NCBI RefSeq assembly: GCF_010119385.1
Contig: NZ_VFIE01000026.1
Span: 35,075-99,074 of the forward strand
Reading direction: 5' to 3'
Source: Nesterenkonia haasae
GTDB taxonomy: Bacteria; Actinomycetota; Actinomycetes; Actinomycetales; Micrococcaceae
Length of the DNA: 64,000 bases
Program-made: the position numbers and the translations under genes
In this document: one piece after another, positions 45,943 through 54,883 of the stretch
How the letters are laid out: each line of letters opens with the position of its first letter
Numbering within the stretch: position 1 is the first letter of the stretch
The notes under the pieces: model-generated
The model's database searches: none
Seen by the model: the letters and a program-made list of their open reading frames with translations, nothing else
Told to the model about the DNA's origin: nothing

Positions 45943-46578
45943 CTATGCGCCGTTCCGGCGCGGTTGTTTGCCGGTGACAATGAAATCTCGCAGGATCACC
46001 GCAAGAACCGCCGCGCCGATCACCGTGAGAAGCGCCCAACTGAGTGTGGTCATCGCGGAGCTGACCGCCACGGCCTCCGCATCCACCGGATGCTGGGTGA
46101 CGATCCCATCGATAAGGAAGTTTTCGGTGATATCTATTGCGGCGAAGACTGCCGCCCCAGCCACCACAACCCAACGCCACCAGCCACGGACCAACAGCCC
46201 AAGTGTCGCCCATGCTGCCAAGAAGACGACCACAGGGAAGATGATCCCAGCGGTCTTGTGCAAGAAATTTAGCTGCCCTTCCGCATCGTCCTCAAAGGCC
46301 GCTTGAAGTGCTGCTATATCGGCGGCGTCGTACCCAGTGATCCGGGTGCCTGGCATGGAGAGCCCATCCGCGAAATAGGTCAGTTGCGGCATCGCATAGG
46401 CGTAGAGGTAGAGCCCCATGAATACCGTGATGCCCAGCAGCGCGTACACCAGAATCCGGGGTGACCCTTCATCCTGCGGAGGGGACTTGGGTGCGGCACG
46501 GTTGGGCCTCGGAGGCACCGATCCGCCGTTACTGCTGCGCTGCGGGTTTCCCCGGTTCTTCTTCCGCCGCTTGGACAT
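45943..46578 (-). CDS. Hypothetical four-helix membrane protein
   Basis: 211 residues. A basic Pro-rich N-terminus (KRRKKNRGN) precedes hydrophobic helices at about 43-62, 105-130, 135-155 and 178-200. The loop between helices 1 and 2 has an acidic stretch (FEDDAEGQLNF). I recognise no family. ATG 46,578 has a purine-rich site upstream. It lies 30 bases after the nucleotidyltransferase gene on the same strand, so the two may be cotranscribed. Confidence 0.75.
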   Translation of the reverse strand: MSKRRKKNRGNPQRSSNGGSVPPRPNRAAPKSPPQDEGSPRILVYALLGITVFMGLYLYAYAMPQLTYFADGLSMPGTRITGYDAADIAALQAAFEDDAEGQLNFLHKTAGIIFPVVVFLAAWATLGLLVRGWWRWVVVAGAAVFAAIDITENFLIDGIVTQHPVDAEAVAVSSAMTTLSWALLTVIGAAVLAVILRDFIVTGKQPRRNGA

Positions 46579-46608
46579 ACCTCCATCTTCCCAGACGCGG
46601 CAGAATCG

Positions 46609-47376
46609 TCAGCTGCAGATTGCCGACACCAGTCGCTGAGCGAGAGACTCGACCCGGTCCCGGTGGGCGGGCCAGTCCACAACTGTTTCGCCCAGGTACT
46701 CTGCCGCGGCGGCTTCCATGACAGCGGCGTCCCCTGGTGGAAGTTCTGCAGCGAGTCGGTGTGCCGCCCGGTCCTTGGGGGTGATCCCTCCAGTCTCCAG
46801 AGTGGCGACCATCCGGGCCAAGGTGAGCAGGACGTTCCGTTCGTCCCCGGAGAGCTCCTGCAGCAGTCCCGGTGCACCTTCCCGGCAGGCCAAACGGATC
46901 ATGTCTGCGGGCGGGGGATCCACCAATCTGGGCAGTGGCTCCCCGAATAAGGTGACATGATTCTGCCAAGCATCGGCGATGAAGATCACCAGATCCGGCT
47001 CCTGCCGAGACTCCGGCACGTCCCCAGTGGTCAGGTCGGCGCGCAACCATTCTCCGAACTGGAAGTCCATTCGTGGCGGATAAGGCCAACCGGCGACGTC
47101 GCCACGCACCACAGCAGTGAACTCAAGTGGTTGCCTCGTTGCGGCTTCGGGGAACAGCGTGGCGTGGCCGGGCCAGCCGGAGATGATCAACAGGCTGGAG
47201 ATCAACTGTTGGCGCTGTTGGCGGGTCATCGATTCCTGCAGCACGGCCAGCAGGTCAACGTCGCTATGCGGGCCCTGCGCCCCGCGAGCTGCCGATCCGC
47301 ACAGATAGAGACCGAGGATCCCATGGGGCAGTGACGGCTCCAAGTTCTTGAGCAGAGTGGCTGGATCCGTTCGCAC
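46609..47376 (-). CDS. AadA-like aminoglycoside nucleotidyltransferase
   Basis: 255 residues. GLYLCGSAARGAQGPHSDVDLLAV is the nucleotidyltransferase fold with GS and DVD metal ligands. The C-terminal helical domain (EPDLVIFIADAWQNHVTLFG, then NVLLTLARMVATLETGGI) follows ANT(3'')-Ia. It could adenylylate streptomycin or spectinomycin; whether it confers resistance cannot be told. It is apparently leaderless with a GTG start: TAGGCT, 6 nt, GTG 47,376. Part of its 5' end is duplicated at 47.83-47.9 kb. Confidence 0.85.
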   Translation of the reverse strand: MRTDPATLLKNLEPSLPHGILGLYLCGSAARGAQGPHSDVDLLAVLQESMTRQQRQQLISSLLIISGWPGHATLFPEAATRQPLEFTAVVRGDVAGWPYPPRMDFQFGEWLRADLTTGDVPESRQEPDLVIFIADAWQNHVTLFGEPLPRLVDPPPADMIRLACREGAPGLLQELSGDERNVLLTLARMVATLETGGITPKDRAAHRLAAELPPGDAAVMEAAAAEYLGETVVDWPAHRDRVESLAQRLVSAICS

Positions 47377-47443
47377 ATTCGGAGCCTACTGCAGATGCCC
47401 TTGCTGCCCATCGTGCACTAACAAGAGTCACTAATATGGTCTT

Positions 47444-47698
47444 ATGCGCATCACAGTGGATCTGCCCGATGAGCTGATGCGAAAGGCAAAGGCGCGTTCG
47501 GCCGAGCGAGGCGAGTCGCTGAAAGAAATGTTCGCCCGCGTCCTGGAAAGGGAAGTCAATATGCAGGTCTCCCGGGGAGGGCAGCACCGCATGCAGCTTC
47601 CCCTTCTCGGTGAAACACTGAGACCCTCAGTAGATCTCAGCAACGGCGATATTGCTGAGATCCTTGATGCTGACGATGCCGACCACTTGTGCCTATGA
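47444..47698 (+). CDS. VapB-type ribbon-helix-helix antitoxin
   Basis: 84 residues. MRITVDLPDELMRKAKARSA is the RHH DNA-binding segment; the acidic C-terminus (PSVDLSNGDIAEILDADDAD) is the toxin-neutralising tail of VapB. Its stop overlaps the start of a deleted VapC gene. Intact by itself, it may now only autoregulate. Confidence 0.8.
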   Translation: MRITVDLPDELMRKAKARSAERGESLKEMFARVLEREVNMQVSRGGQHRMQLPLLGETLRPSVDLSNGDIAEILDADDADHLCL

Positions 47699-47821
47699 GC
47701 TATCCCCAGATGTCAATGTTTGGTTGGCGGCCAGTCCGGGAAGTTCACCCTTGTCACTCTGGACAAAGCGTTGGGTGATCGGGACCCCTCAGTAACAACA
47801 CTGGTGTTGTCCTCGTCCTAA
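47695..47821 (+). pseudogene. VapC PIN toxin, internally deleted
   Basis: ATG 47,695 overlaps the antitoxin TGA. After one frameshift the N-terminus reads SPDVNVWLAAS (with the PIN-domain Asp), then directly FTLVTLDKALGDRDPSV, the C-terminal PIN strand. About 100 central residues are missing. The toxin is inactive. Confidence 0.75.
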
Positions 47822-47825
47822 ACCC

Positions 47826-47910
47826 GGCCCATGGGGTAGTGATGGCTCCAGGTACTTGAGCAGGGTGGCCAGATCCGTCCGCTTCATCGGAGCCTACTGC
47901 AGGTATCTCT
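47826..47910 (-). repeat. Degenerate partial duplication of the AadA-like 5' end
   Basis: This stretch repeats 47,317-47,405 in the same orientation with about 80 percent identity, including the promoter TAGGCT and cggagcctactgcag. It flanks the VapB gene on the opposite side from the original, so VapB is bracketed by direct repeats. Confidence 0.75.
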
Positions 47911-47944
47911 GCTGAGAGCATACGGACCTGGCAATGGGGCGGAA

Positions 47945-47960
47945 GTCAGCATATGCTGAC
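47945..47960. promoter_or_regulatory. 16-bp perfect palindrome over a leaderless -10
   Basis: gtcagcatatgctgac is a perfect palindrome and contains the -10 TATGCT (47,952-47,957), 6 nt before ATG 47,964. It is well placed for autorepression by the HTH protein it precedes. Confidence 0.6.
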
Positions 47961-47963
47961 ATT

Positions 47964-48167
47964 ATGAAGACAGCGGTGGGAACTGAGGATGGCGACAATG
48001 TGTTGCGGGAGCTGATGGCCGTTGCTGAAACCAAGAAAGAACTCGCCCGCCGCGAGGAGGTTGCGGTGCGAAAAGCGCGTCATGCCGGCCTTGCCTGGGG
48101 TGAGATCGGCTTCCTCCTCGGGGTGACCAAGCAGACCATCCACCGCAAGTACCGCAAAGTCGGATGA
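47964..48167 (+). CDS. Small HTH protein
   Basis: 67 residues. A charged helix (ETKKELARREEVAVRKARHA) is followed by WGEIGFLLGVTKQTIHRKYR, a clear HTH near the C-terminus. ATG 47,964 is chosen because of the leaderless promoter; ATG 47,934 would translate the palindrome. It ends in an ATGA overlap with the nucleotidyltransferase-like gene, the layout of antitoxin-toxin pairs. Confidence 0.78.
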   Translation: MKTAVGTEDGDNVLRELMAVAETKKELARREEVAVRKARHAGLAWGEIGFLLGVTKQTIHRKYRKVG

Positions 48168-48622
48168 GCAGCTCCAACAGTGGAGCCGTGACAGTGCCTC
48201 CGTTGGAGGTGGTCAAACTTTTGCAGGAGCGGCTGTTCATAGCTGGCATCCCGAGTGTTGTGGGAGGGTCTGGTCTGCTTGCCTCGCTTGGCCTGGTGGA
48301 CATGGTCAACGACTGGGATCTGGCCACCGACGCTGAGCCTGCGGCGGTTCAAGAGGTGCTCGATGACCTTGGACTCAGCTATGGAAAGGCCAAGGCGTCC
48401 GGGATCTTCCGTACTGAAGCACTCTTCAAAGTGTCGGCGGAGGACCACGAGATCGACGTGCTGGTCAGATTCGCCGTGGAATCGGCGGAGGGGATCGTGA
48501 GTATCCCTGCGCGGAGCGGCGGTATGTGGCGCGGTCTCAGGATGGCACGCGCTCAGGAATGGAGAGTCGCCTACCTCCTGCTCGGCCGCGACGACAGGGC
48601 TGCGCTGCTGTCTTCGGGCTAA
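48164..48622 (+). CDS. Nucleotidyltransferase-like protein
   Basis: 152 residues. VVGGSGLLASLGLVDMVNDW with DLATD near residue 50 and HEIDVLVRF near 95 give the GG/GS, DxD and third Asp pattern of the polymerase-beta-like nucleotidyltransferase fold. It is short, without a second domain. Overlap with the HTH gene suggests a pair, possibly toxin-antitoxin; substrate unknown. Confidence 0.65.
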   Translation: MSSSNSGAVTVPPLEVVKLLQERLFIAGIPSVVGGSGLLASLGLVDMVNDWDLATDAEPAAVQEVLDDLGLSYGKAKASGIFRTEALFKVSAEDHEIDVLVRFAVESAEGIVSIPARSGGMWRGLRMARAQEWRVAYLLLGRDDRAALLSSG

Positions 48623-49854
48623 ACCCGCCGCCGTCCCGCCACGGCCACCAGCAGCAGGACCAGGGTCACGACCAAGAGCACCGCTAGCAGGGTGATGCCA
48701 CCGGAATAGCCCAATGGGGTCTCTGCCAGCCATCCCACCACAGCTGGCCCGGCTGCACGACCCAGCGCAATTGCCACAGCCTGAACTCCCATCAGAGCAC
48801 CGAACCTGGCCCCGGCGTACCAGTCACTCATGATGACCGCGCGCAGCGGGATGAACGCCCCGAACAGCAGCCCGAAAATGATGAAGTGCCCATGCATCTC
48901 CCAGGCCTCGGTTCCGCGGATGGCAAGCCAGATGGCAGGCATGATCAGCACCGTCAATGTCATGTAGAGCTTTGCCGAATCGAATCGATTGGCCAGCAAT
49001 GGCAACAGGAACCGAGCCGGAAGGCTCAACAACCCGACGGCCGCAGCCCACCACGCGACCACAGTGGGGTCGAAACCCGTCGCCTCAAACCGGGCAATGC
49101 GGTGCACATTGAATGCCTCCAGCACCGCCATGGTAAGTGCCACTGCGAGAGTCAGTGAAATAAAACCTGCCGGAGTCTTCCGCCATCGGGAGGTGGCAGC
49201 GTTGGAAGGCTCGGCGGAGGACATCGGAGTTGTCGCCTGGAGTGGCGCGCGTGCAGGCGCAGGCGCTGTGCGCAACGCCCACCCTGCGGTCAACCAAGCG
49301 GCCAGCAGCACGCATGTGCCCAACAGGCCCGCCGTGACACGCCACCCCACAAGGTCGGTCATGTACGACGTGGACGGAATGAAAATTGGCCCGGCAAGAC
49401 CCGTGATCAACGTCAGTGTGCCCGCCGCACGGTTACGGCGTTCGCGGTCGAACCACTGCTGGATCGCCACGAATGCCGGTTCGAACAACACCATGGCACT
49501 GCCCGGACCCACCAAGAGCCACCATGCGGCAAGAACCTGCCACCCAGCAGTGCTGTCTGCGAAACCTAAGAACCCCAGAAACACCAGGATTCCGCCCAGG
49601 GCTACCATTCCGCGAATCCCATGCCGATCAGCGCGACGCCCCACATGCACCGCCACGGCAGCTCCGGTCAGCACGGAGCCAGAGAACGCCGCGGAAAGCA
49701 GCCCCACAGAGAAATCGGCACCTGCCGCGCCAGATGTGATCAGCACTGAGGTGCCATAGAGAATGGCTCCGAAGCTGACCCCCACACTGAACGCCAGAGC
49801 GAAGACCAGACGGCGGAAAGGCGGAGAAACGGAAGGGACAGGGGGTGAGCTCAT
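48619..49854 (-). CDS. MFS transporter
   Basis: 411 residues and 12 helices. GVSFGAILYGTSVLI, GRRADRHGIRGMVALGG (loop 2-3 motif) and EPAFVAIQQWFDRERRNRA resemble the monocarboxylate/oxalate-formate group of MFS. Its end overlaps the nucleotidyltransferase-like gene by four bases, convergent. The start has gagagg upstream. Substrate unknown. Confidence 0.87.
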   Translation of the reverse strand: MSSPPVPSVSPPFRRLVFALAFSVGVSFGAILYGTSVLITSGAAGADFSVGLLSAAFSGSVLTGAAVAVHVGRRADRHGIRGMVALGGILVFLGFLGFADSTAGWQVLAAWWLLVGPGSAMVLFEPAFVAIQQWFDRERRNRAAGTLTLITGLAGPIFIPSTSYMTDLVGWRVTAGLLGTCVLLAAWLTAGWALRTAPAPARAPLQATTPMSSAEPSNAATSRWRKTPAGFISLTLAVALTMAVLEAFNVHRIARFEATGFDPTVVAWWAAAVGLLSLPARFLLPLLANRFDSAKLYMTLTVLIMPAIWLAIRGTEAWEMHGHFIIFGLLFGAFIPLRAVIMSDWYAGARFGALMGVQAVAIALGRAAGPAVVGWLAETPLGYSGGITLLAVLLVVTLVLLLVAVAGRRRV

Positions 49855-50067
49855 GAAAACCTCTCAATCAGATGACGGCATGGCAACATGCCGACACTGC
49901 TCCTGGAGGTTTCTATCCCGTAAGATCCGTGCCGCCTAGGGCGGCACATCGCGGCGCTCGACCCAGTCCCGGCAAGTGCCGGCGGAACCCTAGCCGCCTG
50001 TGCTGGTCGGTTGTGACCACCCTACAATCATCTCCAGAAGCCAGCCCAAAGCGTGACTGAAATCACT

Positions 50068-50079
50068 TAGGCTGGTGCG
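50068..50079 (+). promoter_or_regulatory. Leaderless -10 box of the GH10 gene
   Basis: TAGGCT (50,068-50,073) is followed by 6 nt and ATG 50,080. Confidence 0.5.
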
Positions 50080-51360
50080 ATGACCTCACTGTTCACACCG
50101 CCGGCCGGGGCCTACACCTCTGACCCCACCTTCGCCCACCGCCAGACCCACGCCGTGGTCAACCTCGCCGATCACCACGGCGAGCCGCTGCCGCACCAGG
50201 AGGTCACCGTTCGGCAGCTGCGGCATGACTTTAAGTTCGGCTGCATCGGGTTCGAACTCATCGACTGGGTCAACGGACGTTCAGCAGACCCGGAGTACGA
50301 CGCCGCGCTCGCCGAGCAGTGGCTGGGCTTGTTCGACACTGCCACCCTCCCCTTCTACTGGGGGACTTTTGAACCGGAGCAGGGTGCTCCGAAGACTGAA
50401 GCGCTGCGCCGGACCGCCCAGTGGTTCGCCGACCAGGGAATCCGGCTCAAAGGCCACCCGCTGGTGTGGCACACCGTCTGCGCCCCCTGGCTGCTGGAGA
50501 AGTCCCCCGCAGAAGCCGAGCGGCTCCTCAGGGAGCGGATCCGCCGCGAGGTCAGTGACTTCTCCGGTCTCATCGACACCTGGGATGCGATCAACGAGGT
50601 CGTCATCATGCCGGTTTTCACCGCCGAGGACAACGCCGTGACGCGCATCGCACACATTAAAGGCCGGGTCGAGATGATGCGGATCGCGTTCGATGAGGCG
50701 CGGGCGGCAAACCCTCACGCCACCCTCCTGCTCAACGACTTCGACATGTCGACAGCCTACGAATGTCTGATAGAAGCCGCACTGGAAGCGGGCATCACCA
50801 TTGACCGGCTCGGCCTCCAATCCCATATGCACCAGGGCACCTGGGGTGCTGAGAAGACGGAGCGCGTCCTGGAGAGGTTCTCCCGCTACAACATCCCCAT
50901 CCACTTCACAGAGACCACGATCCTCTCCGGCACGCCCGTGCCCCCGGGACTCTCAGACCTCAACGATTGGCAGGTCACCGCGGAGCAGTGGCCCTCCACC
51001 GAAGAGGGTGAAGAAATCCAGGCACAGGAAGTCGAGGCCCACTACAGCCGTCTGTTCGCTCACCCCGCGGTCGAGGCACTCACCTATTGGGGTCTGCCTG
51101 ACCGCAACATGTGGCTCAATGCGCCCGGCGGCCTGATTCGCCGTGACGGCACACCCAAGCCCGCCTACCACCGTCTGCGGGACCTCATCCGGGACCAATG
51201 GTGGACCCCAGAGACCACCCTGCGCAGCGATGCGAACGGTGAGGTGAGATTCTCAGGCTTCCTGGGCGACTACGAGCTCTCGGTGGCAGATACCTCCACG
51301 GAACTTCAGCTTCGCAGCCCCGGGGAAGCGCACCATCAGGTGGTCACACCCCAGAGGTAG
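50080..51360 (+). CDS. Glycoside hydrolase family 10, endo-1,4-beta-xylanase-like
   Basis: 426 residues. GHPLVWHT near 125-132, the acid/base Glu173 in WDAINE, GLQSHMHQG near 245 and the nucleophile Glu278 in HFTETT define GH10. A Trp-containing QWPSTEEGEEIQAQEVEA loop is typical of xylanases. A C-terminal small beta-rich segment of about 55 residues follows the barrel. There is no signal peptide, so it is intracellular and probably acts on imported xylo-oligosaccharides or another glycan. No xylose genes are adjacent. Confidence 0.9.
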   Translation: MTSLFTPPAGAYTSDPTFAHRQTHAVVNLADHHGEPLPHQEVTVRQLRHDFKFGCIGFELIDWVNGRSADPEYDAALAEQWLGLFDTATLPFYWGTFEPEQGAPKTEALRRTAQWFADQGIRLKGHPLVWHTVCAPWLLEKSPAEAERLLRERIRREVSDFSGLIDTWDAINEVVIMPVFTAEDNAVTRIAHIKGRVEMMRIAFDEARAANPHATLLLNDFDMSTAYECLIEAALEAGITIDRLGLQSHMHQGTWGAEKTERVLERFSRYNIPIHFTETTILSGTPVPPGLSDLNDWQVTAEQWPSTEEGEEIQAQEVEAHYSRLFAHPAVEALTYWGLPDRNMWLNAPGGLIRRDGTPKPAYHRLRDLIRDQWWTPETTLRSDANGEVRFSGFLGDYELSVADTSTELQLRSPGEAHHQVVTPQR

Positions 51361-51369
51361 GGTCGTGGC

Positions 51370-52317
51370 ATGAAAGTTGTGATCGCTGGCGGCTCCGGTG
51401 CACTCGGGCGGAAAGTCACCAAGGACCTGGTGGACAGCGGGCACGACGTCGTCGTGCTCACCAGGTCGCCGGGATCGGTGCGCTATGGCCTCCAATGCCG
51501 TGAAGCCTCGTTGCGAGAGGTCCGCTGGGATGGCGAGACTCTGGGGGATTGGGCCCGCGAATTGGAGCCCACCCCACACGGGACTGCGGTGATTAATCTT
51601 GCCGGGAAACTGGTGGACTGCCGCCCCACTGTGCGCAACATCGCCGCCCTGCGGGACTCACGGGTCAACGCCACGCGGGTTCTCGTGGAGGCGAGCCGCA
51701 GCGCCTCCGCACCGGTGGCCCGCTGGGTGCAGGCCTCCACCACCGCGATCTGGTCCGATGCCGGAGAAGAGCGGGTGACCGAATCCACGCCGATTCCCGC
51801 AGACGGTCTGCCGCAGATGACGGGCGTTGCCCAGCCCTGGGAGGAGGCTGTGCAGGATGCGCACACTGAGTACCTGAGCATTCTGCGCACCTCAATCGTC
51901 CTCGGAGCCGACTTCCCCGCTATGGACCGCCTGTTTTTCCTGGCCAAGCTCGGGCTCGGGGGCAAGGTCGCTCACGGCAGGCAGTGGGTTTCGTGGATAC
52001 ACCTCGATGACTGGCTGGCGATCGTACGTGCGGGCCTCGGGATAGAACCCGGCGTGGATCTGCCCGCCGGAGTAGTCATCGGCGCGGCCCCAGAACCGGT
52101 ACGCAATGCTGAACTGATGAGCACTATCCGCAGGGCCTCCGGAATGCCCGTGGGTCTCCCCACGCCATCCCCAGTGCTCAGACTCGGTGCCATCATGCTG
52201 CGCACTGACCCTGCCCTAGGGTTGACGGGCCGTCACTGCACCTCCGAGGTGTTGGCAGAGACCGGATTCACCTTTGACTACCCCACGGTGGGCCAAGCGG
52301 TGGGCACCACGTCATAG
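51370..52317 (+). CDS. TIGR01777/YfcH-type NAD-dependent epimerase-like protein
   Basis: 315 residues. MKVVIAGGSGALGRKVTKDL is the cofactor loop; NLAGKLVDCR and WVQASTTAIWSD are in family positions; the C-terminal DUF1731 part has LRTDPALGLTGRH. Substrate unknown. The leaderless promoter TAGGGT (51,358-51,363) starts within the stop codon of the xylanase gene. Confidence 0.88.
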   Translation: MKVVIAGGSGALGRKVTKDLVDSGHDVVVLTRSPGSVRYGLQCREASLREVRWDGETLGDWARELEPTPHGTAVINLAGKLVDCRPTVRNIAALRDSRVNATRVLVEASRSASAPVARWVQASTTAIWSDAGEERVTESTPIPADGLPQMTGVAQPWEEAVQDAHTEYLSILRTSIVLGADFPAMDRLFFLAKLGLGGKVAHGRQWVSWIHLDDWLAIVRAGLGIEPGVDLPAGVVIGAAPEPVRNAELMSTIRRASGMPVGLPTPSPVLRLGAIMLRTDPALGLTGRHCTSEVLAETGFTFDYPTVGQAVGTTS

Positions 52318-52352
52318 GTGCCTTCCTGCCCCCCAAGTAGACTAGTGGGGAT

Positions 52353-54818
52353 ATGGAATTCCTCTTCACGCCTCCTTCTGAGAGAAGTACGACGACGCCC
52401 TCGGCACCCCGCGTGCCCCAACCCGCCTCGGGCGAAGGTGCCCCCTGGGATGAAGCCGATGCCGCGGCGCTGCAGGGCAGTGGGGCGGTGTCCTCGGCCC
52501 AGGCGACGGAAGGTCTGAACCCGCAGCAGCAGGAGGCGGTACTCCATAGTGGCGCGCCGCTGCTCATTGTCGCCGGCGCGGGTTCTGGGAAGACCAGGGT
52601 GCTCACGCGCCGGATCGCTCACCTGATCCAGACTGGCCAGGCGCGGCCACACGAAATCCTGGCCATCACCTTCACCAATAAGGCTGCCCGGGAGATGAAA
52701 GACCGGGTTGCGGAGCTGATCGGCCCCACCGCTGACCGCATGTGGATCTCCACCTTCCACTCATCCTGTGTGCGCATCCTGAGGGCCGAGGCGCCCACCA
52801 TCGGCCGGAAGTCCACGTTCACCATCTACGACGCCGCCGACGCGCTGCGTCTGGTCACGCAGATCTGCAAAGAGCATCAGCTGGATCCCAAGCGATTCAA
52901 CCCGAGGGCGCTTCGAAACAAAATCTCCGCGCTGAAGAACGAACTGGTTGACGCCGAAGAATTCGGCATCAAAGCCCCCAACGAGCCGTTCAGCGAGGCC
53001 GTCGCCACGGTCTACAGGGAATACACTCAGCGGTTGCGCGCGGCCAACGCCTACGACTTCGATGACCTGCTCTGTGAGACGGTTTACATGCTGGAGGCCT
53101 TCCCCGCGGTGCTGGACAACTATCGCCGGCGGTTCCGGCACGTTTTGGTCGACGAGTACCAGGACACCAACCACGCCCAATACCGGTTGATCCGCCTGCT
53201 GACGGGGACTGACGCAGAGGTGGACACCCCGGCCGCGCAGCTGACCGTGGTCGGCGATTCCGACCAGTCCATCTACGCGTTCCGCGGTGCCGACATTCGT
53301 AACATTGTGGAATTCGAGCGTGACTACCCGGCAGCATCCACCATCAAACTGGAGCAGAACTACCGCTCTACGCAGAACATTCTCTCCGCGGCCAACGCCG
53401 TCATCAGTCAGAACCCTGCCCGGGTGGATAAGAAGCTCTGGACAGACAATGGCGCCGGTGCCAAAGTCACGGTCCACACCGCCTACTCGGAATCTGATGA
53501 GGCCGAGTGGATCGCCCGGACCATCGACCAGCTGGGCGATGACCACGGGGTTCGTCCGGCAGATGTGGCGGTGTTCTACCGAACCAACGCGCAGTCCCGT
53601 TCGCTCGAAGAGCGGTTGATCAACCGGGGCATCCCCTACCGTGTGATCGGTGGCACCCGCTTCTACGACCGCAAAGAGATCAAAGACGCGCTGGCCTACC
53701 TCCATGTGATCAACAATCCGGATGATGACGTCAACCTCCGCCGGATCCTCAATGAGCCCAAGCGGGGCATCGGGGACAAAGCAGAGTCCACCATTGCTGC
53801 GCTCGCAGCACGGGACCGTACGCCCTTCTTCGAAGCGCTGCGCCGGGTTGACGACACCGGGCTGGGCCCCCGGGCAGTGAAGAGTATTGACTCGTTCGTG
53901 CGGATGATGGACGACGTCGCCTCGCTCGCCACCACTGAGAAGCCCTCTGTGGTCCTAGAAGCTGTGTTGGAGCAGTCCGGCATGATGGCTGTTCTGCGGG
54001 AGTCCAAGGACCTGCAGGACGAATCCCGGGCCGACAACCTCGGCGAACTCGTCGCAGTCCTCAAGGAATACGAAGCCAAACAAGAAGAGCCCGGCTTGCC
54101 CGACTTCCTGGAACAAGTCAGCCTGATCGCCGACGCTGACGCCATCCCGGATAGCGCAGACGCAGAGTCCCGACGGCTTGCCGCCGAGCAGGGGCAAGTT
54201 ACCCTCATGACGCTGCACACGGCAAAAGGACTCGAATTTCCCGTGGTGTTCCTCACAGGTATGGAACACGGAGTCTTCCCCCACCAGCGCTCCATGGGTG
54301 ACTCAGAGCAGATGTCAGAAGAACGACGGCTCGCGTATGTGGGTCTCACTCGTGCCGAGCAACGCCTCTATCTGACCCGCGCAGAATCGCGCAGCCTATG
54401 GGGTCAGACGCAGCACAATCCGCCCAGCCAATTCCTCGCCGACCTCCCGGCAGAACTGGTCGAAGTCAGCGGCTCAGGGTCGACCACTTGGGGCTCAGGT
54501 GGCGCGTCCCGCCGCGGATCCGCGGGCCTAGGACGCTCCCCTGATTCGGGCTGGGGATCGGAACCCACACTGACCGGGGGGTCCCCCCGGGACGTAACAT
54601 TCAGCCCCGTTGCCAAGCGTGCTCCTCGGTCCCACGTCAACCCAGAACGGGAAGTCCCCTCCCTGGTGCCCGGGGACCAGGTCCAGCACGCCAAGTTCGG
54701 CCGTGGGGAAGTGCTCTCCGTGGAAGGCTCGGGTGACAAATCAGTGGCTAAAGTGAGCTTCGCTGGCTCCGAGAAGCGGCTTCTCCTGCGATATGCTCCA
54801 GTTGAGAAGGTCAGCTAG
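52353..54818 (+). CDS. pcrA: ATP-dependent DNA helicase PcrA/UvrD1
   Basis: 821 residues, SF1 3'-5' helicase for replication restart and repair. Walker A AGAGSGKTR, motif Ia ITFTNKAAREMKDRV, Walker B DEYQDTNHAQ, QNYRST, motif VI YVGLTRAEQRLYLT are all present. The C-terminal part has a Ser/Gly-rich linker and a Tudor-like domain (LVPGDQVQHAKFGRGEVLSV) that binds RNA polymerase in related proteins. About 50 nonconserved residues precede the helicase core. Next to sucCD, a common actinobacterial context. Confidence 0.96.
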   Translation: MEFLFTPPSERSTTTPSAPRVPQPASGEGAPWDEADAAALQGSGAVSSAQATEGLNPQQQEAVLHSGAPLLIVAGAGSGKTRVLTRRIAHLIQTGQARPHEILAITFTNKAAREMKDRVAELIGPTADRMWISTFHSSCVRILRAEAPTIGRKSTFTIYDAADALRLVTQICKEHQLDPKRFNPRALRNKISALKNELVDAEEFGIKAPNEPFSEAVATVYREYTQRLRAANAYDFDDLLCETVYMLEAFPAVLDNYRRRFRHVLVDEYQDTNHAQYRLIRLLTGTDAEVDTPAAQLTVVGDSDQSIYAFRGADIRNIVEFERDYPAASTIKLEQNYRSTQNILSAANAVISQNPARVDKKLWTDNGAGAKVTVHTAYSESDEAEWIARTIDQLGDDHGVRPADVAVFYRTNAQSRSLEERLINRGIPYRVIGGTRFYDRKEIKDALAYLHVINNPDDDVNLRRILNEPKRGIGDKAESTIAALAARDRTPFFEALRRVDDTGLGPRAVKSIDSFVRMMDDVASLATTEKPSVVLEAVLEQSGMMAVLRESKDLQDESRADNLGELVAVLKEYEAKQEEPGLPDFLEQVSLIADADAIPDSADAESRRLAAEQGQVTLMTLHTAKGLEFPVVFLTGMEHGVFPHQRSMGDSEQMSEERRLAYVGLTRAEQRLYLTRAESRSLWGQTQHNPPSQFLADLPAELVEVSGSGSTTWGSGGASRRGSAGLGRSPDSGWGSEPTLTGGSPRDVTFSPVAKRAPRSHVNPEREVPSLVPGDQVQHAKFGRGEVLSVEGSGDKSVAKVSFAGSEKRLLLRYAPVEKVS

Positions 54819-54883
54819 GGCCAACTACGGCCTTGGCGGCATTCGATAAGTGAAGTTGACTTCGACGCAGAAGGACACCACAC

